A stretch of 64,000 nucleotides of DNA, from contig VXBA01002157.1 in NCBI GenBank assembly GCA_013399895.1, forward strand, positions 329,508 through 393,507, read 5' to 3'. This document shows positions 48,215 to 61,400 of the stretch, one piece after another. Within the stretch, counting starts at the first letter, position 1. Each line of letters opens with the position of its first letter. The stretch is from Serilophus lunatus. Taxonomy: Eukaryota; Chordata; Aves; Passeriformes; Eurylaimidae. The position numbers were made by a program, and so were the translations under genes. The notes beneath the pieces were generated by a model. The model did no database searches. It was not told the DNA's origin and saw only the letters and a list, made by a program, of their open reading frames with translations.

Positions 48215-51200
48215 AGAATCCTTTCATATTAAAGAACTTGGCAAATAGCCTGTGTCCAATCTACTATTTGGATTCACTCGCTGACCTGTGCGTACAACAC
48301 CTTGTAGTTCAGAGGTTGCTTTCATTACTGGTTGAGATCCTTGAGAAGTTTTGGGCAGAAGACATAGTGGTAACTAAGTTATAACACAACCTAGGGACAT
48401 GCTAATATTGCTACGTTGTAAGAGTTAACGAGTATTTACCTAAACAGAAATGCAAATGCTTGTTTGTACTTTAGGGGTTCAAACCCTTAAGTGTTAAAGA
48501 TAATACATTAGGTAGTAGAAAATAAGTGAGCTTATACAAATGAAATTGGAAGTTCATATCATATTATAAAAGGATATTATTTTAGATTTCTGATTTATCT
48601 GCCTAGTATGATTGTTTTGCCTCATTTTGAAGCAGTTACTGCTCCTGTTAAAATTTAAATAGGACCAGGTATTTTAGATGCAGGTTTATTTGTATTAAGT
48701 AAGCATGTACCTGCCAAAGCCGAATGATACTAACTGCAGCTGCCGGAAAGGTGATTTACTGGAGCTGAATTTTGTTGGAGTATGACTTGATTGGTCTAAT
48801 ATTGCCTCCAAGCACAAAGTGGACTAGGGTTTAGGCAGTCAGTACTGCTCAGTACTCTGGCCTCCTTACTCCTGGTGCTGCTTAGGACTTTCATGCTAAG
48901 TTCAAGACTGCCATGTTGCTGCAGATTCCATACAAACCCAGAAAGTCTATTACTCTTTTCTAGTAAATTCACCGAAACTTCTTAAAATGTGAATAAGGTG
49001 ATTCTGGTGCAGCTAAGCATCTAACTTTTAATGTGATAAATGTTGTGATTTGACAGAGAGCTACGTGGATTTGAAGAGATGAGTTCCAATGTGCTGGTGC
49101 CTACTGATTACACAGTGATTATTTAAATCCTTGTTTGTTGTTGGGAGCTGTTTACTGAACACAGCAGCTCATCAAGAAGAGACTTGCCAATCTGAACAAA
49201 TAAATCACATAATCCAAATTGCAAACAAAGTGTTACAGAAATAATGAAAAATTTCATGAAGGGTGTGAGGGCTGGACCATGATGAGTAACTTTGTCTGTC
49301 AGTGCATTCATCCCTCACTAGCACCTGTCGTCAAATTTTTAGGGACCAAGAAAGTTAATGACAGAGCAGCAGTTGTACTGATAAAAAGGTATTACATAAA
49401 GATAAACATAATCACAACCATGGGTCTGTGTCTTCTTTTTTTTTTTTTAAAAACCAACAAACCCAAAAAAAAACCAAAAACCCAAGCCCTAATTATGATA
49501 GTAATATGGTTTTAATAATGCATAGGGCTGTTCCAGAATAAGCAAGTATCTATTACTGCTCTGGAATACTGTGTTTAATTTTACTTGTACTTAGTTTTAT
49601 CCAAGCATACCAAAAGTATCTCAGAAAGAGCTATGGGATTTGAAAAGCCATTCCACCTATGATGAAAAGGAAAATGGGAATCCAAAAACTTGCTTTGTGG
49701 CTTCTGTGGCTTTAACAAATCAGAAGAAATCTCACATACAAAATGGCATAAATATATTTACTACCTTGGAGAAGTGTGCATCTAAAAATATGCAGACCAA
49801 GTTTATGCAGATCTGGGATATTGTGAAGTAGAAGCCATCTTTGTTTTTATTATTGCAGTTGTCATACATACATAGCTAAAGGGGCGTTTGGATTTTCTCA
49901 ACTACATATCAAAATTTCTTCCTTGATCTTTCTCTGTATAAACTGAAAATCCTGGAGATTTTATATGAGCAAGGGCACAGTAAAGAATTTGAAGCAAAAG
50001 GCCTTTTCAGCATTGCCCTGCACTGAGCTGGAGGAGGACTAGAACATCCCAGGGACCTTACGTGACATGCAAGTGTATGACATCCTGTAGTGGCAGTTTA
50101 GGCCCCAGTACCAAATTTGAGAATGAATTTATTTAATGATCTGAGTATAAACAGTCCCTTCAATGGCTCAGAATTTGGTTTCACAATTGTATGCTAGGTT
50201 TAATCATAAATTGAATCAGAGTAAATGGGTACAAATTCTAGCCCATGATATAAATAATAGAGTTTATCAAAATGTTTCTCTCCTCGGAAAAGTCTGTTTT
50301 TTCCTTTAAAAACATGCAAATTCTTGATAGAAAATATTTATTTCAAGTTGCTCCAATGTGATTTACAATGTCTCAGTTTATTTAACAAAACCAAGGGGTT
50401 TCATCTTGGGATAACTTGATGTTAAAAACTGTGGGTTTAAATTTTTTTTTCCTAAAATGTATCTCTGTAAGGCACAACTGTGATTTTCCCTTCATTTGAA
50501 ATGCAAATAGCTCATGTCTTATTCACCTCAATAGGTCAGGCTTCCCTGTCTGTACTGCAGCACAGATTACTTCAGGGACTTCTTGCAGTACAAAATGGGA
50601 AGTGTTGTTGGAAAAGTAGTTCAGAAGAAGTGTGCTGCTTTGTGAAAATGGGGGGGTTTGGCTCCTAAAATACAGTTCTTATGGAGCATTGTGACAGCTT
50701 ACAAGGATAATACAAGGATAATAGTGAGCCAAAGTGAAGCATTTGCTTATAAGACTGCTGAGGTATTTTGCTTCAGTTAGAAGACATATGTTCATATTTC
50801 TCTGCAAAAAAATATCTTCAGCCTTTGGCTAAATAGCTTTTTTGGGAGGAGGGGTGGGTGTTTTTTTTTTTTACCCAAAGAAGTCAGAACTATACATAGA
50901 AATAAGACATTACTAGTAGAAAACTCTATTTTGGGAACCTGCCCACATGTACAACTGTTTCTGATGAAAAAAAAATAATTTTAGCCCGTTCTTTCTATAA
51001 GTGTAATGGACAGTTTTGCAGCAGTATTAACACACAAATATGTGTAAACATGCACAGCCCTAGCTGGCTGATATACTCCAAGAGAGTCCAAGCATTAAAG
51101 ATAAGCCATTACATTTTATTGTGTGTTATAAAAGACTACAACAATTTCTCAGCACAGTAAAAGAGAGATGGGTAAATGTGTTTTGTATTTAACTTTTGAG

Positions 51201-54200
51201 GTTTTCAGTTTTTTCTGGATAGAAAATACTTGAACAATTAGCTGTTACTCTACTCTGAGCTCTACCCAATCCTATCCCCACACTCCCACTAAGAAAGCAG
51301 TGAGGGGGAAGAAGAAAACTCTCCTTCTGGGTAGCTGGAAGACAGAAAGGCTCCATAGTGTGAGAAGAGAATAGCAAGCCCTCATACTATCTTTGTGTGA
51401 GAAGAACAAAGACTATTTTCCTGGCCCTTTGCCTTGCCTCCCTCTCTTCTCCCTTGGTTGTGGAAATCATCCACCACTTATGTCCCAGCAGCCCCTGGCA
51501 GTGGGGAGAAACTGCTCTGGCTTCTTTCTGTGTTAAATCCCTTGTGAAATAGTCTCAGATTTACTAGGGATTCTATCTCTCTCAGAAAAAAATGCATGTT
51601 ATTGGAGCAAGTTTGCAAATGTGCTGGTTTACAGAGTTTAAAATGACTTTTAACCTTTCATGGGAAGTCATGAAGAAAGGAAAGTAACCTTTTATGAACT
51701 CATACAGCTCTTAACAGCTCCTTCAATGAGTCCTTGTATTAGAGGGGATTTAAAGTAAAGAAGAGAAAGACTCCTGATGGGATAAACTTTTTCTTATGTC
51801 TTTGAATTTCAGGTCAGGTTTTGCTTTGTAACAGTGAAAAAGAAGTTGGAGCAGGTATTGACTTTACAATGATGCAGATCAAGTTGTGTACTCACACAGA
51901 CATAAATGAGAATTCAAAGCCAGACACCATCTCACAGAGGGAAGAAATGGAAAATTAAACCTCTCATTATTGCATTGGAAATTATAGGATTATATATATC
52001 ACCCATAGCATATAATAAGTGTTGTAGCCAGCTTTGCTGGGTGGATTTGCAAGACTCTGGAAACCAGACACGTAGACTTAGTATTTAAAGAAGGAAAGAG
52101 TAAGTGCAAGCTGCTTTTTTATCTTTGTGACATATATATAACTAACAGCTTGCTTAAAAGGTGAAGAATTTTCTCTTCAGCCTTATCTTCTTTATAAGTT
52201 AGATTTCATTGGGGGCTAAAGGAGCAGCTTTATGAAGACCATATCCTTAAACATCTGCATCCATTTGATCAGTAGATCAAATCACTGCTTCCTTTAGGTG
52301 TATTTGACCTGACCCTATTCTTACTGGCTTTACTTGCAGCAGGGATTTAATCCATAGTGTTTAGTTTTCAATTCTTAATACTCATCTATGCCATCAGTTT
52401 ATTTAATAAACACTTAATATTAATCTAATTCAACAGGGTGAATTAGAGAACTGAGAAAGTTCTACTTTTCTTTTTTTTCCCACTGCTATCATAAATTATA
52501 ATGAAAAAAGTAGATTATATATGAAAGAAAAAAACCCAACAGTGACATTTCAAGTTTAGCAGTGAGCAACACAAAACAATCAAGCATTTTTCTTTGACTT
52601 CTTCACACAATAAAAAAAGACTTAAAGATTTTTTTACACTGACACAAATATTCTGGGGTTAATGTGTGTCTGAGGAAGAGAAGAAATTGACCTAAGTGTT
52701 TACTTTTCCCATTTTGAATTCTTATCTTTTACAAGTGTGTTTCCAAACATGATGGTCTATGGATTATAGCGATGTCCAGATATAGTTGATATTTCAGGTT
52801 TCTCAGGCATCCATATTCAGTGAATGAAAGAAATTGTTAAACAGTACTAAATAAGAACAAAAGCCCCAGTGTAGTATTCTGTTACTTAGAAGCAGCTTTC
52901 TGATTCAATCTCTTTATTCAATTACATGATGGGACAATATACAAGAGACATTAAGCCAGAATCACTTTAATCAAACAAAGAAACAGAAAAGGATTTCTCC
53001 TCTCAGTATCATTTTATTGAGACTAATATTGCTATTGTCTACAGTGTTCGTATCAAAGAATCTGGATAGATTTAATCATTTCAGGCAAGCTTATAGAGAA
53101 GTATCCTCAGTACATGTCCATCAGCATGTTTATGGAGATCAGAGCCCTCATACTGACTTACATGAGCTCAGGGTTTACCTGGTAATTTCAGACCTCAGTC
53201 CTCACAGTGAGTTTCTGGATGAACTCTGGCTGATTCACTATGCAATAATCATGAAAGTGAGCACTCTTATTTGAAAAGATGTGGTATATAATGTTTCCCA
53301 TGTGAGAGCTGGCTGCTTTTTACTAGTCAAAAGGTGGCAAAAGACTCTGTCATTGCCCTTCCCTCCATGGTGGTGTTGGTGCCTCTGCTGCCAGCACAAG
53401 ACTGGACCTGTTTTCTGTGCTCAGGGAACATGGAGGGCTGCCAAGAGCTGATGACTGCCAAAGCTAAGGGATGGCTAGGAATGTGATGAGGAAAGGAAAA
53501 ACTTCTTAGTCTTTCTACTCCTCTAGAACACCCATATGTGGTCAACCATGATCTGGACCGAGTACTATGTTTTAATCAAGGCAGATGCAATAATCCTTTA
53601 ATCAGCCTGTGACGAGGTGGGAGAGAAAGAGACATGATTGCTCCAGTTTGGCAATGCTGGCTTGGTGTTTCCAAAAAGAAGTACTGCATTTTTAAAAACA
53701 CGAATGGATTGGTTTAAGTCATTGGTGTAATCAGGACTTTGGTTTGTCAGCTTAGTTTGTCAGCTAATTTGGAATGTCATTTGAGAACATTTGCGTATCT
53801 GAGTTAACAAGCTGCATGAGGCGATTTTTTGTCTGCAACATACCTTCTCAATAAGCCATGTGCTTAGTGACAATGATAAAGCTGGTGGCATGAACACGGC
53901 TGTCTTACTCTTACTGTTCAGTCTTCCTTCGTTCAAAAGATTTCTGTTGCCACACCGAGGCAGAAATGATAACACGCACTTATCAAGACACTGTAACATA
54001 TCAACAGCAAAGGTGAGATTGAATCTGAGCACTATCTGACCTGAACATCATCAGAAGAGATAGTCAAAGACCTCTGTGTGTCAGTTGTCTGTCAAAGTGT
54101 CTGGTTGATGGCTGTAAATGGCAAATAGTCCTCTGAAATACACAGCAGTTCTGGAAAAATTTGTTAAGGGGAACAGGTCATAAATGACTTAACTATCACT

Positions 54201-55790
54201 AATGGTGATCTGTAATTATTACCTCGTTAGGCTGTGTTCCATTAAAGCTACCCCTTGGGAGAAGCAATGAAGTCAAGGGCACATCTTGGACAGATCTCCC
54301 CTACAGATCTCTCTGTGGGATTACCTTTGTGTTTAGTCTTGCAGTTGAAATAATCAATTACTTCATCTTCTAATTAATGAACTAGTATCCATTTCATAGA
54401 ACATGCTCCTGCTGTAATTACTGCAATTGTGTTACCAGTGGAGCACTTGGGGAACGAACGTGTGTAGAGTGCTGTTGAGCTTGAATTGCATTGCATGGGA
54501 AAGCAATGGGAATGTTTCCTCTGCTGTTGAATGGACACTTTTTTGATGAGAAAATATAGAAGAATCTGATCAAAATACCGCTAATGTGACAACCTATATT
54601 TCTCTGGCTTTTGGTGTATTAACCATGTCGTTCTCTTTTATGATCAGAATTTATTCGGGTTTTAGTTTAAGTATTTGTCTTATCTCAATGGCAGTAGAAA
54701 GTCTATTCAGTACTGAGGAAAAGTCTGCAATGCACTACAATGTGCTTTTTTCTATTTTTTATACTATGTTGTCAAACATTTTTATGTATAAGATTTCAAA
54801 ATTCCGTGGTATCTTGAAAATCTTTAATAAAAAGTCTAGCATCAGTATTAAACATATCTGAATAGAGGCTGTATGGAGAGTGAACTAGATGGACAGTCTG
54901 ATCACTTGGAAAGTAATACTTCCATTTGAAATGAGTTTATTGAATAATACTTTAGACCTTATGTCAATTTAATTCGATATTGAAAATCAGAAGAAAAAAA
55001 TACGTATGTAAAACTTTATCAGAGTCAAGTAGAAATCTCATGGTGAGTTACTGGGGCAGTTCTTTAACTGGTGTAAATTAGCCTGGCTCCACTGAACTGT
55101 GCAAGGACCTAGCTCTTTAAGTTCTAGTTATAAGAATAGCTTTTCTATGTTCCTCCTGGAATCTGAGAATAATGTACAGATTTATTTCAGTGAATCAGGA
55201 TATACAGCAATGAAAGGTAGCTGAGAGGGGCTCTTGTATATAAACCAAAATGCTTAGACCCTTACTTTACTTTTGTCAAAATGAGAAATTAAAAAAAAAA
55301 AGCAAGAGATTTATTTTGTGTAGGTTTTTTTTTTGTTGGTTTGCTTTATCCCTTTTTCCCCATTTATTTCCTTGTTATCTATTGAACACCTTAGTTTACA
55401 ATTTGCATTTCATTTGGTTATACAACTGATATTTATTTGTGTAGTACCTCTTTGCTACTGATCGTCTGGTGGAGGAATGTTGCTGTATGCTTAATAAATT
55501 AGTGTTATGTAGATGATGACAGAAAATATCTGCTTTATGTGACAAAAGTTTTAGAGCAAACGAGAAGAAAATTCTGTTAATAATTTATGCATATAGTATT
55601 CAAAGCAAGTTATCATATTCCATACTCCAGAAAAGAGGCAGAATTTTCTAGAGATTAAAGAAACTATTTCTCACTTTGGCTTCCTCATGTATTTGTGTTC
55701 CAAGTTTCAGCCTGAAGCAGATTTTAATGGTTGTGTTGTGAAACTCTCGAAGTGGCTGTGACGAAGACACTTAGAAACTGAGCAACATTG

Positions 55791-55810
55791 GCATTGCCCG
55801 GGTGCAATGC
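55791..55810. repeat. Interrupted palindrome GCATTGC...GCAATGC
   Basis: Perfect 7-bp arms surround the six bases CCGGGT. The arms resemble half sites of C/EBP-type factors (ATTGC/GCAAT). A function is only a guess. Confidence 0.6.
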
Positions 55811-57540
55811 GAAACTTACACACAAGAAATTATATAAATCATTATGCAGTGGAAGTATGCCAGCTGTATGATGGGATTTGAAAGAAAATTCTATATGTGC
55901 AGCTTATTCCAGACCTATCTTCTTCAATATTTCTTTTACCTGTCAGTAAAATCTCTCACTTGTCTTGTGAGAGTATGTCCTTATCTGGTCAGAAGTTTCC
56001 TGATAGAAAGTCTTGTATTTTGAAGAGGCAGCTGTACCAGTTCTTTGTGCTGGTCTATACATCTAGATGTGTGTTTCCTTTAGCAGCAGCACACACAGAG
56101 ATGGCACTTTAGGAACCTGTGCTAGCTTGTGCTTTCCCTCTTCCCCGCAGACCTAACAAGAAAAATCTTTCTCATAAAGAGGCATGTGAACACTCTGTAT
56201 GGAGTTGTGATAAATTACAGATGTGTAGTAAATTAAATTTATGATAGCTACCTTTGACCTCCTCCTATATGCTTTACTTATTAATCATGTTTCTTTTGGG
56301 ATCACTTCTGCTGAACAGCTTCCAAGATTTCCACATTTTTAAACTGGTCTGCAAGAGGTGTGCGTGAATATATGATGCTACTGAAGGAGGTGTGAGTCAG
56401 AGACCTCATCAAGGCAAAATATTTCACTGGTTTGGAAAACTGTTCTTGAAGAGAGAAAGTGGAGGAAAGCTACAGTGCTGAACAAAACCACATTAATGTC
56501 AACCTGTTTCAATGGTGCTTCCTCTTATTGACTATGTTGTAATAGTGGTGTGCTCAGACACAGAAAAATATCTAATCAAGAGTAGAATATGATAGCCCAA
56601 CCTCTTCCTCATTTTGATCCAATTCTGGATTCAGTTCTTAGATAATAAATCAGAGGTCAACCTCTGTGCTACCCTCTCTCCCATGTTCACATACCAACAC
56701 TTTTACCCTCAACACAGAAGTTGTGAAAAAGGGTCCATATAAACTCACTCAAACTGTCAGCTACAGGAAATTGTGCTCCTTCCTTTCATGAGCCTGTGAA
56801 GATAAAAATACTATCCCACCACCATCCATTACATGCATTCTCTATATATAGAGAATATATTAGAATGATACTACGGATATTGAATTTATCTTCATGAGAT
56901 GGGGATGGTGTCATCAGTCATGAGTGTCACAACTAAGCAAAGACACAAGTGAATAATGAAGCCACCCTTATCGAGTACAGATGAATTCAATTTCCTCTGC
57001 ACTATAATGTCATATTTGATTCAGTGAACTATAACATCTACTTTTTATTTTTTAAGTTGCCCATGGGTTCTATCTTTTCTTCATTCTCCGTCTCTAAAGC
57101 TGTTTTGGTGATGCATTTTTTTTTTTGCTTTTATGCATCCTGCATGACTTTCTCCTCTGTCTGACATAACAACTAAGTTGAATTCATAAATGGTATACAC
57201 AGAATGAGAACACTTACCAAGTCAGGTGCCTAAATTCCCTGCCCCTACCAGCTTTTCTGAAGGACATATCGCCGGGAGTTATGCTGACAAAAGCCTTAAG
57301 CACAGAAGTGCAGGCCAAGGATAAATGGGCTTGTTCTGGGATGTCTGTATGGCTATATTCCCTTATGATTTTTGAAAAAGTATATATATGAGTCTGTCCA
57401 TCTGACAGAATAGTATGAGGGAACAAACTGTAGGAGTGGTCTTAATATTAAACAACCATGACTGCTGTAAACACAGGATGAGAAGAATAATCCAAAGGTG
57501 TATAATATTATGCAGCAGTAGGTCATATGCAGAAGAGCCC

Positions 57541-58430
57541 AGGGAGCACAAATTGCTATGGCCTTCCTGTTACCAGGACAGTCTTTAATATAAGAGCCAA
57601 CCAGAAAGCATGCTCCTCTCCACACGACAAGCCCCTTGAACTTTTCCCTAGAAAATGCCTCTACTGTGAGTTGCCTATCAACCTGCCTTTAAGCTGCTGT
57701 TTCAGGGTGCTTTGGATGCACTGGGAACAAATGCCACTTGCACTGCACTGCCACAGCTGGGCATTAGACACTGCCAGAAGTGCAGAGGGACAAAGCATGT
57801 TTGAACCCAACCATTCACATATTCCTACCAAATTGTGGTCTATCTGCTGTAGACAGAAGAATGTGCCGCTTAAGCTACCATGGGCAGAGTTTAGTGCTGT
57901 CCCTGAGAAGAGCTCCTCCCGGCTGCTACAGCGCTTGGCACAGCAGATATATGGCCTCTGGTCAAATCCCCAGAGTTTGCTCTAATTTCTCCTCTATGCA
58001 ATAAAAAGAATATAGCGGCGGGGAACATTCTAGAAGCTGCTGGCAGCTGCCGAGGATGGAAAAATACAGCCTCTCCGCCTAGAAGAGAACAAAGGAACAA
58101 CCGAGGATGGGAACAACCAATCAGACAGTAGAAGTGATGTCCAGGTAGAGCCAATGGGAGCACAAGCTATGTTTAAACTGACCAGTGAGAGGTTTGGGCA
58201 TGAATATTCGAACGGGTTATAAAAAAACTGTACCATGAGTAAACGAGGCACTCGGCACTGAGCTCTCAGCCCTTCAGCCTCCAGAACTTGGACACACAGC
58301 CACATGATTGCGTCTCCTCTTACCTTCCACCACAAATCATTCGGTTTACCGGACAGCAGGACCCGACAAATAATCACAAACGTGTTGCATGAGCAATGCA
58401 ACTGCTACATCAACCCTAGACATGGTGCTG
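57541..58430 (+). mobile_element. Possible LTR or promoter-bearing insert, CpG-enriched
   Basis: From about 57541, and especially 57860-58400, the sequence is richer in GC and CpG than its flanks. From about 58022 onward it has the layout of a retroviral U3/R: CCAAT boxes, a TATA box, then a C/T-rich leader. Candidate ends TGTTACC (57568) and TAGACA (58422) give no target duplication, so the boundaries are unresolved. A 152-codon plus frame (57527-57985) and 123-codon minus frame (58030-58401) lie here without recognisable domains. A host promoter with a non-coding first exon is the alternative. Confidence 0.4.
58022..58250 (+). promoter_or_regulatory. Promoter-like array: heat-shock element, two CCAAT boxes, TATA box
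   Basis: GGAACATTCTAGAAG at 58022-58036 is a perfect three-unit heat-shock element (nGAAnnTTCnnGAAn). CCAAT boxes follow at 58117-58121 (in ACCAATCAG) and 58151-58155 (in GCCAATGGG), then a GAATATTC half-palindrome at 58202 and TATAAAA at 58218-58224. The expected start is about 58248, inside GGCACTCGGCACTGAG. CCAAT boxes 70-100 bp upstream of a TATA box in this order are typical of polymerase II promoters and retroviral U3 regions. The downstream sequence shows no coding start or clear donor. Confidence 0.4.
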
Positions 58431-61400
58431 TTTTGTACCTAGAATCTATGTTCAGTACTGGTTAACACAAAAAAGGGCACAATAGCTCAATTTCAAGCTA
58501 ATTATAGAAGTAGAAGATTCTACGGGAATGCCTCTCCAAGTTTTACCAATAAACTCCTTAGAGAAACAAGGAAACGTACTCACATTATATTTACCTAATA
58601 GATGTGATTCAGTCTAATAGATGAGATATGAAGTAAATTAAATTCCATGGCAGGTGAACACCCTGAGGGTACTGTAGTTTATAACACTACATTAATATTC
58701 TGTAAGACCACTGCATGAGCTTAGTACAGCTAACTTCAAAATTACAGGCCACCTGCAGAATTTTTTCTGGTTGCTTTCATAGTCAATGCTGCAATCATAG
58801 ATAATTTAACATAAATATTAAGTAAATAATTGGTTCAGAATATTTCAAGGTTAGGGACATAAATCTCATTCCCATTACATGAATGCAAACCATAAAAATA
58901 CAAGGTGGTAGTTAACCTGGTAATTTTAGTTTCAAATGAGCCATATTCCATTTTTTGAAAAATAGAAAAGACCTAAACAAATTTTACAGAATGCAGTAAC
59001 TGAAGGTGCAGAAGAATTATTGTGGAAAGGATATATTAATTCAGAGCTCTATGTAAAAAAACGCTCAGGCTGATGAAATGTTTGCAATGAGTTCTACTAA
59101 GGTTTTAGAGTGCATTTTTATAGATTTAGTGATATGAACATAGACTGAAGGATTTTTGTTATGCTTTGTAAAAGAATGATTTCTGAAGCTGAGTGCTATC
59201 TGGGGTAATAAGAAAGAGGTAGTAGGTGTGCCTCATTATGACAGCTGTGGATATGAGATGCTTTTTAATTAGCTTCCAGAAGCTTACTACTTGCAGGCTA
59301 GCCAGAAGTAATCATCACAAAAAGCTAGGTGGTCTCTTAGGCAGAAAAACACATTTACATTTTGAAGGAGGTAAGCTCTTTTCCTAGTGCAGTTTTCTAG
59401 TGCCAGATCTTGGGAACAAGATGAAGAACTACTCTTGGGTGTCAGACCTTTGGCTATTTCCAAAAAAATCTTAGCAGTTCATAACAGTGATACTTGAGAA
59501 CAAGTCAGCAAGGTACTATGTCTATTGTGTGCATTTTCCCAACATCAGCAGACATTTAATTTGATTTTTTTTCTGTATATGCTGCTTTCTTTTTTTCCTG
59601 ACTGCACAGTGTCTGTGTAAATTCTAGTCTGATGCCCTTGTGCCTAATCTATCCTTAAGGATACCAGGAAGCTTGTATTTTAATTTCTGCTTTAGACTGT
59701 AAGGTGGTTTAATTAGCCTTCCATTGCTTTCCAGATCCTTCTCAAAACATTTGCCCTGATATTATAGTTAAATTGTAAGAGGTGCCTGAGGAAGGAGACC
59801 TGCAGGTGTTTCTCATGGACTAGATGATGACTCTTAATGCAAAATTGATCTGAAGAAGTAACTTTCACACCACTTGTCACAGAAAAAATTGCAATCAGAG
59901 ATCTACAATCAGAGTTTGGGCCTGTTGACTCTTACCCGGTGCTTCCTTACTACATATAGCACCTTACTACCTACAGCAATTGCTTTGGATTTAGTAAGAT
60001 TTTTCTGTGTTCTTTTTGTTTCATACCATTAAATGTTGACTCTCAACAAGCTAAGTGTCCTTAAGTGATTCCATTAGAAGACATTTGGAGAGGATACCTG
60101 TTGGCTATTCCCCTGCTGCAGCAGGGAAATCTTCCACAGATATAAATTTGGGATAGTAGGTCTCCCTCTGAGCTTCCTTTTTAAAGGCAAGTATGCAGAG
60201 GCGTTGGCTTTGGAGGGCAAGGCCATGCTTTGAATCTTCTAATTGTGATAGCAAAATCAACCAGAGATGGTTGTTAAGACAGCATCTGAATATTAAGCAA
60301 CTGTAAGGAATGTTGCTTAAGAGTAATTGAAGTGGATTAAAAGGAGTCAAAGTCCATGTGATCCTGAAAAGAAATCTGAGAATTTTTAGGAAGAAAAGTT
60401 TTTGCTACCTTTTCTTGTACATATAACAGATATGGTTTGTCTTGCCTGCCCAGATGTGAGGGCATGTCATTGTGAACTCTTAATTATAAAGTGATGTATT
60501 GATTTGTATATAATTTCTCTCTCAAAATTGAGGTATACTTGTGTGAGGATAGTGCTTACAAAAACACAGTGAACAAAAAACAAACTTAGAGGAGGAAAAC
60601 CCAGGACAGAAAATGGAGGCAGAATAAGGATATAAAAAGAAGGCTTATTTTGATAATTTTCTCCTTGAATTATTGAGGTACTAAAATGTGTCTTGATAAC
60701 ATTTTCTATGTCTCCTAACATTCTTGATTTTGCACTTTGATGTTATGTGGACTCACAACTACTATTAAAGTTTCATGATTGAATAATTTCAGTAGGGAAA
60801 AGTCTGCTCTATTAAAGTGCATAGAAGTTCAACAGCTAACGTCTAAGGCAGACATATGAGGTAATATATAGTGCAACTTTTTATATTTTCAATTCTTCTT
60901 ACTTCACCCTAGAGATACCAGGAGGCAATGAAGACAATGTGTAATGAATGGCAGAAAATGTGTGTAAAAGCATTGTATGGTGAATAAATTAAAGCCTTTA
61001 GTCATAAGGCTAATAATAGGAGAAGTGAGAAATTAAGAAGTATAAGCAAGGGAGACAAAATATCTAGCAGAACAAATGGATATAATAATTTTCAAACATG
61101 TCAGCTTGAATCAACTAAGGTAAACATTCAGAGCCTCAGTGCATTCCTGGACTAGGCAAGCTTTGCCAGCAAGTACTATAAAATGGAAAGGAGTCATAAA
61201 CTCTTGAAGAACAAAACAGGAGTATGTATCTCATCATTTATACTCTTTTAATCAAACATGGAGCTCATAGCTTGGAGTCTGGTAGCTTTGGAAAGTACTT
61301 TGTCTGTGTATTCATAGACCATTCATAATGCAGTGAGCCATAAAATGCTCTCTCACTTTCTTGCTTCAGTGGTTTCAGCACCTTCCTCTGGGACAAATTT

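Larger units (their letters stand above)
45509..57540. other. Unique AT-rich non-coding sequence
   Basis: Twelve kilobases without a recognisable gene or transposon. The longest frames are 98 codons at 49219-49515 (plus) and 91 codons at 54586-54861 (plus). The latter has three hydrophobic stretches but no homology and low-complexity flanks. Small structures inside are listed separately (46861-47166, 48133-48214, 55791-55810). Confidence 0.45.

Noticed and set aside
54586..54861. 91-codon frame with three hydrophobic stretches
   Set aside because: Hydrophobic residues are expected from T-rich DNA. No homology, and no conserved loops or charge pattern of a membrane protein.
57527..57985. 152-codon plus frame just upstream of the HSE/TATA array
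   Set aside because: It lies upstream of the predicted start site and has no recognisable domain. It is probably part of the inserted element. Not annotated as a gene.
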